DNA of 64,000 nt from Streptomyces acidiscabies (lineage in GTDB: Bacteria > Actinomycetota > Actinomycetes > Streptomycetales > Streptomycetaceae): assembly GCF_020010905.1 (NCBI RefSeq), contig NZ_JAGJBY010000002.1, forward strand, positions 4,898,001 to 4,962,000. The letters run 5' to 3'. The notes beneath the pieces are model-generated. The model made no database searches. It was not told where the DNA came from and saw nothing but the letters and a program-made list of their open reading frames with translations. Below, piece after piece: positions 8,997-17,403 of this stretch. Position 1 is the stretch's first letter. Each line of letters begins with the position of its first letter. A program made the position numbers and the translations under genes.

Positions 8997-9014
8997 TTCC
9001 GTTCCGCATCGGAA
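8997..9014. promoter_or_regulatory. palindromic operator between TetR and MFS genes
   Basis: A perfect inverted repeat TTCCGCATCGGAA (9002-9014) is preceded directly by another TTCCG half-site (8997-9001), giving two overlapping ways to pair with the CGGAA arm. It sits in the AT-rich 67-bp divergent intergenic region and is probably the operator of the adjacent TetR protein. Confidence 0.6.
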
Positions 9015-9041
9015 AGTAATTCTCTCATACGAGGTGACGTC

Positions 9042-10493
9042 ATGTCCCAGCACGTCGACGAGTTACCAGAAGGCCTGGGCGGACCCTCGCCCGAGCCCGA
9101 CGGCACGCCGAAACGGACGGAGAGCGTCTTCTCCGGCCCCTACCGGGCCCTGAGCCTCGGCGTGATCCTGTCCGTGGGCATGGTCGCGTTCGAGTCCCTC
9201 GGCGTCGCCACCGTCCTGCCCGACATCGCCCGCGACCTCGACGGACTCGGCGCCTACGGCTGGGGCCTGTCCGCCCTGATGCTCGCCAACATCATCGGCA
9301 CCGTCCTCGCCGGGAAGACCGCCGACCTGCGCGGCCCCTGGGCCCCCGCGGCCGTCGGCATGACCGTCTTCGCGCTGGGCTGCGCCCTGGCCGGCGCGGC
9401 GGGCTCCTGGCCCCTGTTCCTGGCCGGCCGCTTCCTCCAGGGCCTCGGCGTCGGCGCCGTCATGGCCATGGCCTACACCGTGATCGGCCTCGCCTACCCC
9501 GAGCACCTGCGGGCCCGCATGTTCGCCCTGCTCTCCTCGGCCTGGACGATCCCCTCACTGGTCGGCCCGGTCCTGGCGGGCACCCTCGCCGACAGCACCA
9601 CCTGGCGCGCGGTGTTCCTGCTGATGCTGCCGATCGTGGCGATCGCCGCGTTCCTCAGCCTGCCCGCGCTGCGCCGCCTGGAACGCCCGCAGGCCGACCG
9701 TACGGCGGCCCCCGCCGCACCCTGGTGGAAGGGCCCGCTGGCCAACTCCGTGCTCCTGACCGTCGGCACCGGCATCCTGCTCCAGGCCCTCCTGCTGGAG
9801 AACCTGGTCCTGCTCGCCGTCCTCGCCGTGGCGGGCTGCGCCATCGCCCTGCCCGCCCTGCGCCGGGTCACCCCCGAGGGCACGCTCACCGCGAGCCCCG
9901 GACTCGGCGCGGGCGTGGTCATCCGCGGCCTGCTGTGCGGGGTGTACTTCGGCAGCGAGGCGTACCTCCCGCTCGGCCTCCAGGAACTGCGCGGACAGAG
10001 TGCCTGGGAGGCCGGGCTCGGCCTGTCGGCGGGCGCCATCACCTGGGTGCTCGGCTCGGCCTGGCAGGCCAAACGGGACGCCACCCCGGGCGGGCGCACC
10101 ACCAGCGTCGTCCTCGGCTTCGCCGTCCTGCTGGCCGGCGTCGGCGTGATCACCCTGGCGATCCTCACCGACTCCGTACCCGGCTGGATCGCGGTCCTCG
10201 GCTGGGCCATCGGCGGCATCGGCATGGGCGTGGCGTTCAACGCCTCCACCACCGACACGATGGAACAGACCCCGCCGGAACGCCAGGGCGAACTCAGCGG
10301 GGCGCTCCAGCTCGCGCAGACCCTCGCCACCGGCGTCATCGCCGGTCTCGGCGGCGCGGCGCTCGCCATCAGCGAGCACTACGACGCCAGTACGCGCGTC
10401 GCCCTCGGCTCGCTGTTCGGCCTCACCGCGCTGCTCGCCCTGATCGGCCTCGTCCTGGCCCGCCGCCTGCGGGCCCCGGCCACCACCGGGTGA
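9042..10493 (+). CDS. MFS multidrug-type exporter
   Basis: The 483-residue membrane protein has about 12-14 hydrophobic segments after a 40-residue soluble N-terminus. MFS motif A-like GKTADLRGPW lies between segments 2 and 3. The first segment includes VAFESLGVATVLPDIARDL, matching drug:proton antiporters of the DHA families. A QTPPERQGELSGALQLAQT segment before the last helices also fits drug exporters. ATG start with GAGGTGAC upstream. It is transcribed away from a TetR repressor gene and ends at a strong hairpin terminator. Substrate unknown; detoxification or metabolite export is inferred from the regulator pairing. Confidence 0.9.
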   Translation: MSQHVDELPEGLGGPSPEPDGTPKRTESVFSGPYRALSLGVILSVGMVAFESLGVATVLPDIARDLDGLGAYGWGLSALMLANIIGTVLAGKTADLRGPWAPAAVGMTVFALGCALAGAAGSWPLFLAGRFLQGLGVGAVMAMAYTVIGLAYPEHLRARMFALLSSAWTIPSLVGPVLAGTLADSTTWRAVFLLMLPIVAIAAFLSLPALRRLERPQADRTAAPAAPWWKGPLANSVLLTVGTGILLQALLLENLVLLAVLAVAGCAIALPALRRVTPEGTLTASPGLGAGVVIRGLLCGVYFGSEAYLPLGLQELRGQSAWEAGLGLSAGAITWVLGSAWQAKRDATPGGRTTSVVLGFAVLLAGVGVITLAILTDSVPGWIAVLGWAIGGIGMGVAFNASTTDTMEQTPPERQGELSGALQLAQTLATGVIAGLGGAALAISEHYDASTRVALGSLFGLTALLALIGLVLARRLRAPATTG

Positions 10494-10502
10494 CCTGAAG
10501 AA

Positions 10503-10532
10503 GTCCCGGCCGGGTCGCAGCCCGGCCGGGAC
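10503..10532 (+). terminator. hairpin terminator after MFS exporter
   Basis: GTCCCGGCCGGG and CCCGGCCGGGAC form a perfect 12-bp stem with a 6-base loop, 10 bases after the MFS stop codon. Confidence 0.85.
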
Positions 10533-10622
10533 GTGCCGCCGGGGACCGTCCCGGCGTACGGCGTGCGTGTCCGTTCCCCCGTCGCGCGCCCGCCGTCCGC
10601 CCGGGCACCCCGGCGGCACGAA

Positions 10623-10661
10623 GAGAGCCTCGCCCGGCTTTGGCAACCGGGCGAGGCTCTC
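10623..10661 (-). terminator. hairpin terminator at the end of the azapteridine-like cluster
   Basis: Perfect 15-bp arms (GAGAGCCTCGCCCGG and CCGGGCGAGGCTCTC) flank a 9-base loop, 11 bases past the stop of the last cluster gene. It marks the 3' end of the minus-strand transcript and, being symmetrical, could also stop leftover plus-strand transcription. Confidence 0.85.
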
Positions 10662-10671
10662 GCTCATCCGT

Positions 10672-11418
10672 TCAGACGGCCGTGCAGTGCAGCATCACCA
10701 GCGGCGGGTTCGCCAGGAAGTCCGCCCAGAACTCCGTGCCCCGCTCCCGCACGCCCTCCTCGGACACGTGCAGCGGCACCCACGTCACGTCAGCGAACCC
10801 CGCCCGCCCGAGGCTCTGCTCGAACACCTCACGGCGCGGATACGACGTCACGAACTCGACCGGCGGCTCCAGTTGGGCCTCGATCCGTACCCGGGGGCCG
10901 ATCGGCGACCGCGCCACGGGCTCGTACGTGAACCCGTACTTCGCCATCGACGGACCCTCGAACCGGTAACCGGGCGCCTGCGTCAGCACGAAGAACCGGC
11001 CCCCCGGCGCCAGACTCCGCCGCACCGACCGGCACATCACCTCCATCTCGGCCGCGTCCTCGGCGTAGTTGAGCAGATAGACGGCGCTCGCCACGTCGAA
11101 CGGCCGCTGCGGCACCGGCAGCCGTGTCACGTCGGCGACCGCGTACCGCACCCCGAGCGGGGCCCGCTCCTCGATCGCCCGGGCCGCCTCCACCATCGCC
11201 GGGGAGACGTCCGCGCCCAGCACCTCGGCCGCCCCCAGCCGCTTGATCCGCCGGCTGTAGAACCCCGTACCGCAGGCGAGGTCGAGCACCGACTTCCCCC
11301 GTACGTCCCCGAGCATCGCCAGGAAACTCGGGCACTCCGCCCACCGGGCCATCGGCAGCGACTTGAACCCTTCGTAGGTCTCGCCGATGTCGTCGTACTG
11401 CTGGACGCTCACACTCAT
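10672..11418 (-). CDS. class I SAM-dependent methyltransferase, ToxA-like candidate
   Basis: The 248-residue Rossmann methyltransferase has motif I VLDLACGTGFYS (residues 44-55), an acidic residue ending strand 2 in VLGADVSPAMVE (about 66-77), ADVTRLP (about 98) and LAPGGRFFVLTQ (about 145). The start follows from the ATGA overlap with the upstream gene's stop and a GGGAGC site. It is the last gene of a seven-gene operon. In toxoflavin biosynthesis a similar-sized enzyme, ToxA, N-methylates the pyrimidotriazine core; here that role is inferred from the cluster, since the sequence alone fits many small-molecule methyltransferases. The operon encodes two such enzymes, which would fit a dimethylated product. 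Confidence 0.85.
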   Translation of the reverse strand: MSVSVQQYDDIGETYEGFKSLPMARWAECPSFLAMLGDVRGKSVLDLACGTGFYSRRIKRLGAAEVLGADVSPAMVEAARAIEERAPLGVRYAVADVTRLPVPQRPFDVASAVYLLNYAEDAAEMEVMCRSVRRSLAPGGRFFVLTQAPGYRFEGPSMAKYGFTYEPVARSPIGPRVRIEAQLEPPVEFVTSYPRREVFEQSLGRAGFADVTWVPLHVSEEGVRERGTEFWADFLANPPLVMLHCTAV

Positions 11419-12635
11419 GCCGGGCTCCCTATGGAGGTCGGGGGGACGGAGGTCGGTGCGGACGGCTGCGGGGCGCGGCGCAGGAGGTCGCCCGCGAAGG
11501 CGATACGGCGGCCCTGGTGCGCCGCCGCGGCCCTGGCCTGCGGGGTGGGCAGGCCGTCCGGGGCGCGGGAACAGGAGGTGCCGTACGGGTTGCCGCCCGC
11601 CGCCTCGACCACCGGGTCGGTGTAGCCGGGGGGCACGAGCAGGGCGCCCGTGTGCAGGAGCATGTGGCCGAGGTCGAGGAGGGCCGTCTCGGCGCCCGCG
11701 TGCCGCGCCGGGGTGATCGCAAAGCCACCGGCCGGCTTGCCCCGCAGCGGGCCCGGCTCGCCGTCCAGCGTCTGCACGAACTCCAGCAGCGGCGCGGCCA
11801 GCGCGCCAAGACGCACGGGCGCCCCGAACAGCGCGGCATCCGCCCAGGCGACGTCCTCGGCCGTGGCGGGCACGGCACTCGGCCCGAGCCACGCCGTGTC
11901 CCGCCCCCCACCGCCCAGAACGACCCGCCGCAACCGCACCGAGGCCCCCAGAACGCGCGCGGCGGCTGCGGCCTCCTGAGCGAGGATGCGGGTCGCGGCG
12001 TCCTCACCGTGATAGACGACGACGAGCCGGACGGACCGGCGTGACGAGACCGCGACCGGCGCCGGGGCGCCGTTTTGCCGCGGATGCGCCCGCGCCGTCA
12101 GATCCGCCAGCCGTCGCCCCAGGGCCCGCGCCGCCGCCCGCTCGGCGGGGGTGGGGCGGCCCTGGGTGTTGTCGGCGGCCAGTCCGTACGCCGTTCCGCC
12201 CGCCGCCAGTGTCGACGGGTCGGCCGGGTCGGAGCCGGCCACCCAGCAGCCCCAGTGGCACAGGGTGTGGTGCAGGGACGTGAGGGTCGCCTCCCGGCCG
12301 CCGTGGCGTTGCGTGGAGACCGTGAGGCAGGTCGCGACCCGGTCGGCCAGCAGACCCTGGCCCCACAGGGGGGACGTCGACTCCAGGAACCGTTTGAAGG
12401 GGGAGGACACCATGCCGTAGTAGGTCGGGGCGGCGAGGAGCAGGCCCTCCGCCCGCAGGACGTCCTCCGGTTCGGCGATCCCCTCCGGCCACTGCCCGTG
12501 GTCCTCGGTCTCCTCCGGGACGCGCAGCAGCCGTACGTCGGCCCCGGCCTCCCGCGCACCGTGCGCGGCCAGCGCCGCCAGGGTCCGTACGGTCCCGCGC
12601 CGGCTGTGGTAGACGACGGCGATCTTGGGGCTCAC
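11415..12635 (-). CDS. tandem flavodoxin-like / NADPH-dependent FMN reductase-type protein
   Basis: The 406-residue protein has two flavodoxin-fold domains. Domain 1 (about 1-165) keeps the beta1-P-loop KIAVVYHSRRGTVRTLA, the flavin-contact loop APTYYGMVSSPFKRFLEST and QRHGGREATL. Domain 2 (about 200-375) repeats the same order in weaker form: LVVVYHGEDAATRILA, FGAPVRLGALAAPLLEFVQT and ARHAGAETALLDL. It lacks the aromatic Tyr pair of the first flavin loop, so domain 2 may not bind FMN. Internal duplication is clear. The GTG start and the stop each overlap neighbours by 4 bp. In this cluster it probably supplies or takes electrons in oxidation of a pyrimidine intermediate. No counterpart in the classic toxABCDE set is known to me. 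Confidence 0.85.
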   Translation of the reverse strand: MSPKIAVVYHSRRGTVRTLAALAAHGAREAGADVRLLRVPEETEDHGQWPEGIAEPEDVLRAEGLLLAAPTYYGMVSSPFKRFLESTSPLWGQGLLADRVATCLTVSTQRHGGREATLTSLHHTLCHWGCWVAGSDPADPSTLAAGGTAYGLAADNTQGRPTPAERAAARALGRRLADLTARAHPRQNGAPAPVAVSSRRSVRLVVVYHGEDAATRILAQEAAAAARVLGASVRLRRVVLGGGGRDTAWLGPSAVPATAEDVAWADAALFGAPVRLGALAAPLLEFVQTLDGEPGPLRGKPAGGFAITPARHAGAETALLDLGHMLLHTGALLVPPGYTDPVVEAAGGNPYGTSCSRAPDGLPTPQARAAAAHQGRRIAFAGDLLRRAPQPSAPTSVPPTSIGSPA

Positions 12636-13615
12636 GGCGTCTCCGCGAGGCGGAAGCCCATGGCGTAGATGTCCCGCTCGTACCAGCCGTGCCGGCGCCG
12701 GGTGCGCGCCAGGTCGCCGAAGCGGGTGAAGCTGCCGCCGCGCGCGATCCGGTAGGCGCCCCGGGTGACCGCGAGGTCGTCGTCGACGGCGCTGCCGCCC
12801 GGGTAGGGGCCGTACTCGTCGGACGTGTACTCCTCGACGTTGCCCGCCATGTCGTGCACCCCGAACGGCGAACGCCCCGCCGGGTACACGCCGATCGGCG
12901 TCGTCGTCAGCGGCCCCGACTCGACCGTGTTCGCGAGGCCGGGCCGGAACTCCTCGCCCCACGGGAACTCCCGCCCCTCGGCGCCCGAGGCGGCGTACTC
13001 CCACTCCGCCTCGGTCGGCAGCCGGAAGGCGCGCCCGGTGCGCGCGGCGAGCCACGCGGCGTACGCGTCGGCCGCCTCGGGCGACACCGTCCACACCGGG
13101 TGGTTGCCCAGCCCGTCGGGGTGGACGCCGAACCGCCACGACGTCGGCAGCCCGGTCGCGCCGGTGTCCTCCAGGAACCGCCGGTACTCGGCGTTGGTGA
13201 CCGGATGCAGCGCGATCCGGAACGCCGGCAGCTCGGCCTCGTACGCCGGGCACTCCTTCACGATCCAGTCCTCGATCACCCCCGCGTGCCGCCACCGCGC
13301 GGTGACCCGCCCGGCGTCGCCCCGGTCCAGGCCCAGCCGGACCCGGGCGGCGGGCACGTCGGCCATCGGCGGGTCGTCGGGGCGGATGCGCGGGTCGCCG
13401 ATCAGCCCGAGGACCGTCCCCGCCGCGTACCGGCGCGCGAACGACTGCCCGGGGTCCTCGGCGACGGCGACCAGCGTCTCGGCGGGTACGGCGAACAGGT
13501 CGCGGTGCTCGCGCAGCGGCCACCCGGCGCTGCGCGCGACGTGGATGTCGGGCAGCCCCATCGCCGCCCGGTCGGAGAGGGTGTTGGGGTTGGCCAGCAC
13601 CTGCGTGTCGGTCAT
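12632..13615 (-). CDS. SUMF1/EgtB/PvdO-family protein, ToxD-like candidate
   Basis: The 327-residue protein has an FGE-sulfatase (SUMF1) fold from about residue 130. Typical blocks in order are ALHPVTNAEYRRFLEDTG, HPVWTVSPEAADAYAAWLA, RLPTEAEWEYAASG, FPWGEEF, VGVYPAG-like IGVYPAGRSPFGVHDMAGNVEEYTSD (split across 250-275), ARGGSF and MGFRLAETP. The N-terminal 120 residues are not a canonical EgtB DinB domain. It lacks the paired Cys of true formylglycine-generating enzymes, with only one Cys (KECPAYE) far from the active site, so it does not mature sulfatases. ToxD of toxoflavin clusters belongs to this superfamily. Start ATG 13615 overlaps the upstream stop as ATGA. Confidence 0.85.
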   Translation of the reverse strand: MTDTQVLANPNTLSDRAAMGLPDIHVARSAGWPLREHRDLFAVPAETLVAVAEDPGQSFARRYAAGTVLGLIGDPRIRPDDPPMADVPAARVRLGLDRGDAGRVTARWRHAGVIEDWIVKECPAYEAELPAFRIALHPVTNAEYRRFLEDTGATGLPTSWRFGVHPDGLGNHPVWTVSPEAADAYAAWLAARTGRAFRLPTEAEWEYAASGAEGREFPWGEEFRPGLANTVESGPLTTTPIGVYPAGRSPFGVHDMAGNVEEYTSDEYGPYPGGSAVDDDLAVTRGAYRIARGGSFTRFGDLARTRRRHGWYERDIYAMGFRLAETP

Positions 13616-14850
13616 CGGTTCCTCCCTTGCGGGGCGCACGAGGTCAGCGCGGAGACGGGTACGGCAGCGGCCAGCAGGCGGTAGCCGGCGTCGTTGAGAT
13701 GGATGTGGTCACCGGAGTCGAGATCTCCGCGCACCCGCTCCGGGGCGGCCGGGTCGCGCACGGCCGCGTCGAAGTCGGCCACCGCGTCGAACTCGGGCGC
13801 GGTCCGCAGGACGGCGTTGACGGCGCCGCGCCTCGCCTCGGCGTCGGCTGTCCAGAACGGCGAGTCCTTGAACGGCGTGAGGGTCCCCACGACGACGGTG
13901 ACGCCCTGCTCACGCAGCCGCCCGGCGAGGGTGCGCAGCCCGGTGAGCACGTCCTCGGCGCTCGCGAACGGGGCGAGCTGGAGGTCGTTGATGCCCTCGT
14001 ACAGCACGGCCGCGCACACCCCGGACTGGTCCAGGACGTCCCGGTCGAGCCGCCCGAGCGCGCTGGTCCCGCGCTGCGGTCGCTCCGTCTCGGTGCCGTC
14101 GCGCAGGACGCGGTTGCCGCCGATGCCCTTGTTGAGGACGCCGATGCCCTGGGGCGCGAGGCGGCGGGCGAAGGCGTCCGTCCAGCGGCCGTTGCCGTCC
14201 AGGGTCGAGCCGGAGCCGTCGGTCTGCGAGTCGCCGAGCGCGACGACCGTGCCGCGCGCGCCGGGGCCGCGCACGTCGACGCCGGTCAGGAAGAACCAGG
14301 AGGTCTCCGCGCGGGTGAAGGCCGACGACGCCGCGGCGCCCGTGTGGTCGCCGGGTTCGGAGACGTGCGCGGTCTGCTGGGCGAGCCAGTGCCAGGTGGC
14401 CGGGCCGGTCGGCTCGGGCAGATACACGCTCACCAGCAGATCGGCGCCCGCCGGGACGTCGTACGGCAGAGGGTCGCTGACCGTCTGCGCCCCGGCCGCG
14501 ACGCGGGTGCCCGGGGCGCCGCCGAAGGTCACCGGGCGCAGGCTGCCGGGTACGGCCTCGGAGCCGCCGGACGCCGTGGCCAGCCCCACCGTGACCCGGC
14601 CCAGCATCAGCGGGCTCGTGCCGTACGCGTTGGACAGCCGGAGGCGTACCTCGCTGCCGCCGACCGAGGTGTGGGCGGTCATCCGTACGGTGCGGTCGGC
14701 GAACCCCGTCCGCGAGATCCCGTCCGGCGCGGCGGGGGCGGGCGCCGTGCCCCAGGTGCCGACCCATTGTTGCGGGCCGGCGGCGGCCGGGGACGCGGTG
14801 GCCAGCAGGAGGGCGGTCAGCAGGGCCCCGGTGGTGCGGACGTGGCTCAC
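13612..14850 (-). CDS. secreted SGNH/GDSL-family hydrolase
   Basis: The 412-residue protein has a signal peptide at residues 1-24 (LLTALLLATASPAAAG). A beta-rich N-terminal module leads into an SGNH hydrolase domain: block I VVALGDSQTDG (about 200-212), block II GIGGNRVL, block III YEGINDL and block V DHIHLND. These give Ser, Gly, Asn and Asp/His residues for esterase or lipase chemistry. This long form with an AWVGTW-like start is common in Streptomyces as an extracellular esterase or GDSL lipase. It is oddly placed inside a biosynthetic operon, coupled on both sides (GTGA and ATGA overlaps). It may process or release a secreted form of the product, or have been captured; either is inference. 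Confidence 0.9.
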   Translation of the reverse strand: MSHVRTTGALLTALLLATASPAAAGPQQWVGTWGTAPAPAAPDGISRTGFADRTVRMTAHTSVGGSEVRLRLSNAYGTSPLMLGRVTVGLATASGGSEAVPGSLRPVTFGGAPGTRVAAGAQTVSDPLPYDVPAGADLLVSVYLPEPTGPATWHWLAQQTAHVSEPGDHTGAAASSAFTRAETSWFFLTGVDVRGPGARGTVVALGDSQTDGSGSTLDGNGRWTDAFARRLAPQGIGVLNKGIGGNRVLRDGTETERPQRGTSALGRLDRDVLDQSGVCAAVLYEGINDLQLAPFASAEDVLTGLRTLAGRLREQGVTVVVGTLTPFKDSPFWTADAEARRGAVNAVLRTAPEFDAVADFDAAVRDPAAPERVRGDLDSGDHIHLNDAGYRLLAAAVPVSALTSCAPQGRNR

Positions 14851-15545
14851 CGGTCCTCGAAGGGCGTGCGGTATATCCCGACCAGGTAGTGCAGGTCGGC
14901 CGTGCCCCGGGGCACCGACAGGACCTCGACGGGGGTGAAGCCGTGCCCGAGGGCCAGGCCGGTCAGCTCCTCCTCGGTGAACTCCCGGTACAGGCGCCGC
15001 GCGTCGTTGGCGAACAGGCGGCCGGGGCCGTCCGCCGACTCGAACACGGAGACCGTGAACAGGCCGCCGGGCACCAGGAGTTCACGTACCCGGTCCAGGT
15101 AGCGGCTGTAGCCGTCGGGGTGCTGGTGGTGCAGGCAGCCGTTGTCGAGGACGGCGTCGTACACGGCCGTTCCCGCGAGGTCGTCCAGCGAGCAGGCGTC
15201 GAAGCGGGCCCGGCCCTCGGTACGGGCGCTGAGCTGGGTCCACTCGGGGGACTCGACGAGGTCGATGCCGGTGACGCGGCAGCCCGCGTCGGCGAGGATC
15301 GCGGCGTCCTTGCCGTGCCCGGTGCCCACGTCGAGGACGTGCGGTTTCTCGGTGCGGTCGCCGAGCGCGGCAAGGAGCAGGCGGGGGGCCTCCCGCATGG
15401 ACTGTTCGGCGGTCCACACGTCACGGCCGCGTGCGTAGTGGTCCTGGAAGTCGGTGCGCAGCACGTCCGCGTACGCCGACTCGTCGAGGGGTGGGGCGGA
15501 CGTGGGGGTCAGGGTGTAGCGGGCGGCGATCTGGTGGCTGGGCAT
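14847..15545 (-). CDS. class I SAM-dependent methyltransferase
   Basis: The 232-residue enzyme has motif I HVLDVGTGHGKDAAILADAG (about 82-101), strand 2 ending VTGIDLVESP, YDAVLDNGCLHH (motif II region) and LLVPGGLFTVSVFE (motif III). ATG 15545 is favoured because the residues after it (MPSHQIAARYTLTP) start the fold, while upstream codons are Pro/Ser-rich filler. A 172-bp gap separates it from the WD40 gene, the only break in the cluster, so an internal promoter is possible. Its stop overlaps the SGNH gene start as GTGA. With the 10672 gene it gives the operon two methyltransferases. Substrate unknown. Confidence 0.85.
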   Translation of the reverse strand: MPSHQIAARYTLTPTSAPPLDESAYADVLRTDFQDHYARGRDVWTAEQSMREAPRLLLAALGDRTEKPHVLDVGTGHGKDAAILADAGCRVTGIDLVESPEWTQLSARTEGRARFDACSLDDLAGTAVYDAVLDNGCLHHQHPDGYSRYLDRVRELLVPGGLFTVSVFESADGPGRLFANDARRLYREFTEEELTGLALGHGFTPVEVLSVPRGTADLHYLVGIYRTPFEDR

Positions 15546-15717
15546 GGGTGATGAAGTCCTGTCCTGAAAGGGGAAGAAGGCACGGGTGGGGGGCGCGGGA
15601 GGGGGCCGTGCGCACAGGTGTGGCGCGTCGCTGTGGAGGGCGCGTCGCTGAGAGGTGGCGCGGAAGGGGCGAGGCGGCGAAGAGTGCGGCACGGCCCCGG
15701 TCCCGCGAGAGGGCCGG

Positions 15718-17403
15718 TCAGCCGGCGACCGTGTAGACCTGACCGTCGTACGAACCCGCGACGAAGAGCTTGCGGCCCGCGTCGTAGGCGAGGGAGGAGA
15801 TGCCCGAGGTGGTCGGGCGGTCGACGACGGTCCAGCGGGCGTCGGCGCGGTCGTACACCGCGATGTGGCCGTCGTAGCTGCCGGTCGCGATCAGGCGGCC
15901 GTCGGTGTCGGCGGCGACGCACTTCACCGAGTGCGTGTGCGGGGTGTCGAGGACCTCGGCGGTCCGCTCGGGGCTCCAGATCCGCAGCTTCAGGTCGCGG
16001 CTGATGCTCGCGAACCAGCCGTCGGCGAGGCCCGTGCAGCCGTTGGCGATCTTGTCGTGGGCGTCCTCGACGGTGGCGACCTTCTCCAGGGTGCTGAGCC
16101 GGTACCAGGTCGCGGAGGCGTCGGCGGCCACCGAGAACAGGAAGTCGCCGGAGACGGCGATGTCCTTGACCGCGTTGACGTTCAGCTCCAGGTCCCGCAC
16201 GTGCTCGGCGGTGTCCCCGGTCAGCCTCAGCAGCAGGCCCTCACCGGTGTAGGCGCCGATCACCGCGTACCGCTCGCCGCCGCTCTCGAAGGCGACGCCG
16301 CAGTTCAGCGGGGAGCGGTGCTGGTACAGCTCACGGCCCGTCAGCGCGTCGAAGACCTTGCCGAGCTGCCCGCCCGACAGGACCAGCGGACCCAGCGGGG
16401 TGAGGAAGTTGCACAGGCTCCCGGTCTGCGCGAGCGGCTCGCCGTCCCGGCGCACGATGCCCGCGTCACCGACGGTCAGCGTCGACCCGCCGCGCTCCGG
16501 CAGGACCGCGTTGACGCCCCCGGTCGCCGCGACCGCCGCCGTGTCCCAGGCGCGCGCCTGGTAGTCGTAGCCCCGGTACGTCGCGCCGAACGTCGCGAAC
16601 ACCAGCCGCGTGCCGCCCGCGAAGGCGCAGGACCGGGGCCACACGTCCGGCGGCAGGGCGGCCGTGTCGAGGGCCTCGGGGGAGCCGGACGCCACGTCCC
16701 ACAGCCGCATCGTGCGGTCGTACGACAGGCTCACCAGCAGGTGACGCGTGTCATCGAGAACCAGGCGCTTGATCCCCGCGTCGTGCGCGGGCACCGTGAC
16801 CGTCTCGCCGTCCGCGACGACGATGATCCGACCCTCGTCGTTGCCCGCGAAGATCGTCCCCGACGAGGAGATCGCGATGGTGTCCGTCTCCACCCCGTCC
16901 ATGTCCAGGTCGTCGGTCATCCCGCCGGTCGCCAGCGACCAGCGCTTGATCGTGCCGTCGTCACTGGACGAGATCAACTCGTCGGCGCCGCGCGCCCATT
17001 CGACGGAGATCACGTCCGCCGTGTGCCCCTCGAAACGGTGCAGCAGCCGGCCGCCGAAGTCGTACACCCGCACCCGGTGGTCCCGCGACGCGGTCGCCAC
17101 CAGCTCCTTCGACGGGTGGAAGACCGACATCTCCACGTCGTCCTCCTGGTCCCCGAGGACCGCGACCAGACGCAGGTCCGGTACGGTCCACAGGCGCGCC
17201 GTGTAGTCGCTGGACGAGGTCAGCAGGTGCCGTCCGTCCGGCGCGAACTGGCACTGGTTGGCCAGGTGGTCGTGGAACGAGCGGGACACCGCGCGGCCCG
17301 TGCGCTGGTCCCAGCAGATGACCTGGTTGTCGTACCCCGCCGTGGCCACGTACTCGTCACCCCACGCGGCGATTCCGCTGATGGGACCACGGTGCTGGAT
17401 CAT
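15718..17403 (-). CDS. WD40-repeat protein, ToxC-like candidate
   Basis: The 561-residue soluble protein is made almost entirely of WD40-like repeats, for example GYDNQVICWDQ, SSDYTARLWTV, SRDHRVRVYDF, SSDDGTIKRWS, SYDRTMRLWDV, SRDLKLRIWSP and GSYDGHIAVYD, each following an ATAG/LISS-type strand. I count at least ten, enough for one large or two stacked beta-propellers. No signal peptide or membrane segment. The start overlaps the GTP cyclohydrolase II stop (ATGA). A free WD40 protein directly after a GTP cyclohydrolase II gene is distinctive of toxoflavin-type clusters, where ToxC has this fold and an obscure role. Here it may scaffold the reactive intermediates (inference). Confidence 0.9.
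   Translation of the reverse strand: MIQHRGPISGIAAWGDEYVATAGYDNQVICWDQRTGRAVSRSFHDHLANQCQFAPDGRHLLTSSSDYTARLWTVPDLRLVAVLGDQEDDVEMSVFHPSKELVATASRDHRVRVYDFGGRLLHRFEGHTADVISVEWARGADELISSSDDGTIKRWSLATGGMTDDLDMDGVETDTIAISSSGTIFAGNDEGRIIVVADGETVTVPAHDAGIKRLVLDDTRHLLVSLSYDRTMRLWDVASGSPEALDTAALPPDVWPRSCAFAGGTRLVFATFGATYRGYDYQARAWDTAAVAATGGVNAVLPERGGSTLTVGDAGIVRRDGEPLAQTGSLCNFLTPLGPLVLSGGQLGKVFDALTGRELYQHRSPLNCGVAFESGGERYAVIGAYTGEGLLLRLTGDTAEHVRDLELNVNAVKDIAVSGDFLFSVAADASATWYRLSTLEKVATVEDAHDKIANGCTGLADGWFASISRDLKLRIWSPERTAEVLDTPHTHSVKCVAADTDGRLIATGSYDGHIAVYDRADARWTVVDRPTTSGISSLAYDAGRKLFVAGSYDGQVYTVAG

Noticed and set aside
12632..13615. Formylglycine-generating enzyme for sulfatases, or ergothioneine EgtB
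   Set aside because: The FGE cysteines are missing, there is no sulfatase gene, and the N-terminus lacks a clear DinB iron-binding pattern and any egt neighbours.
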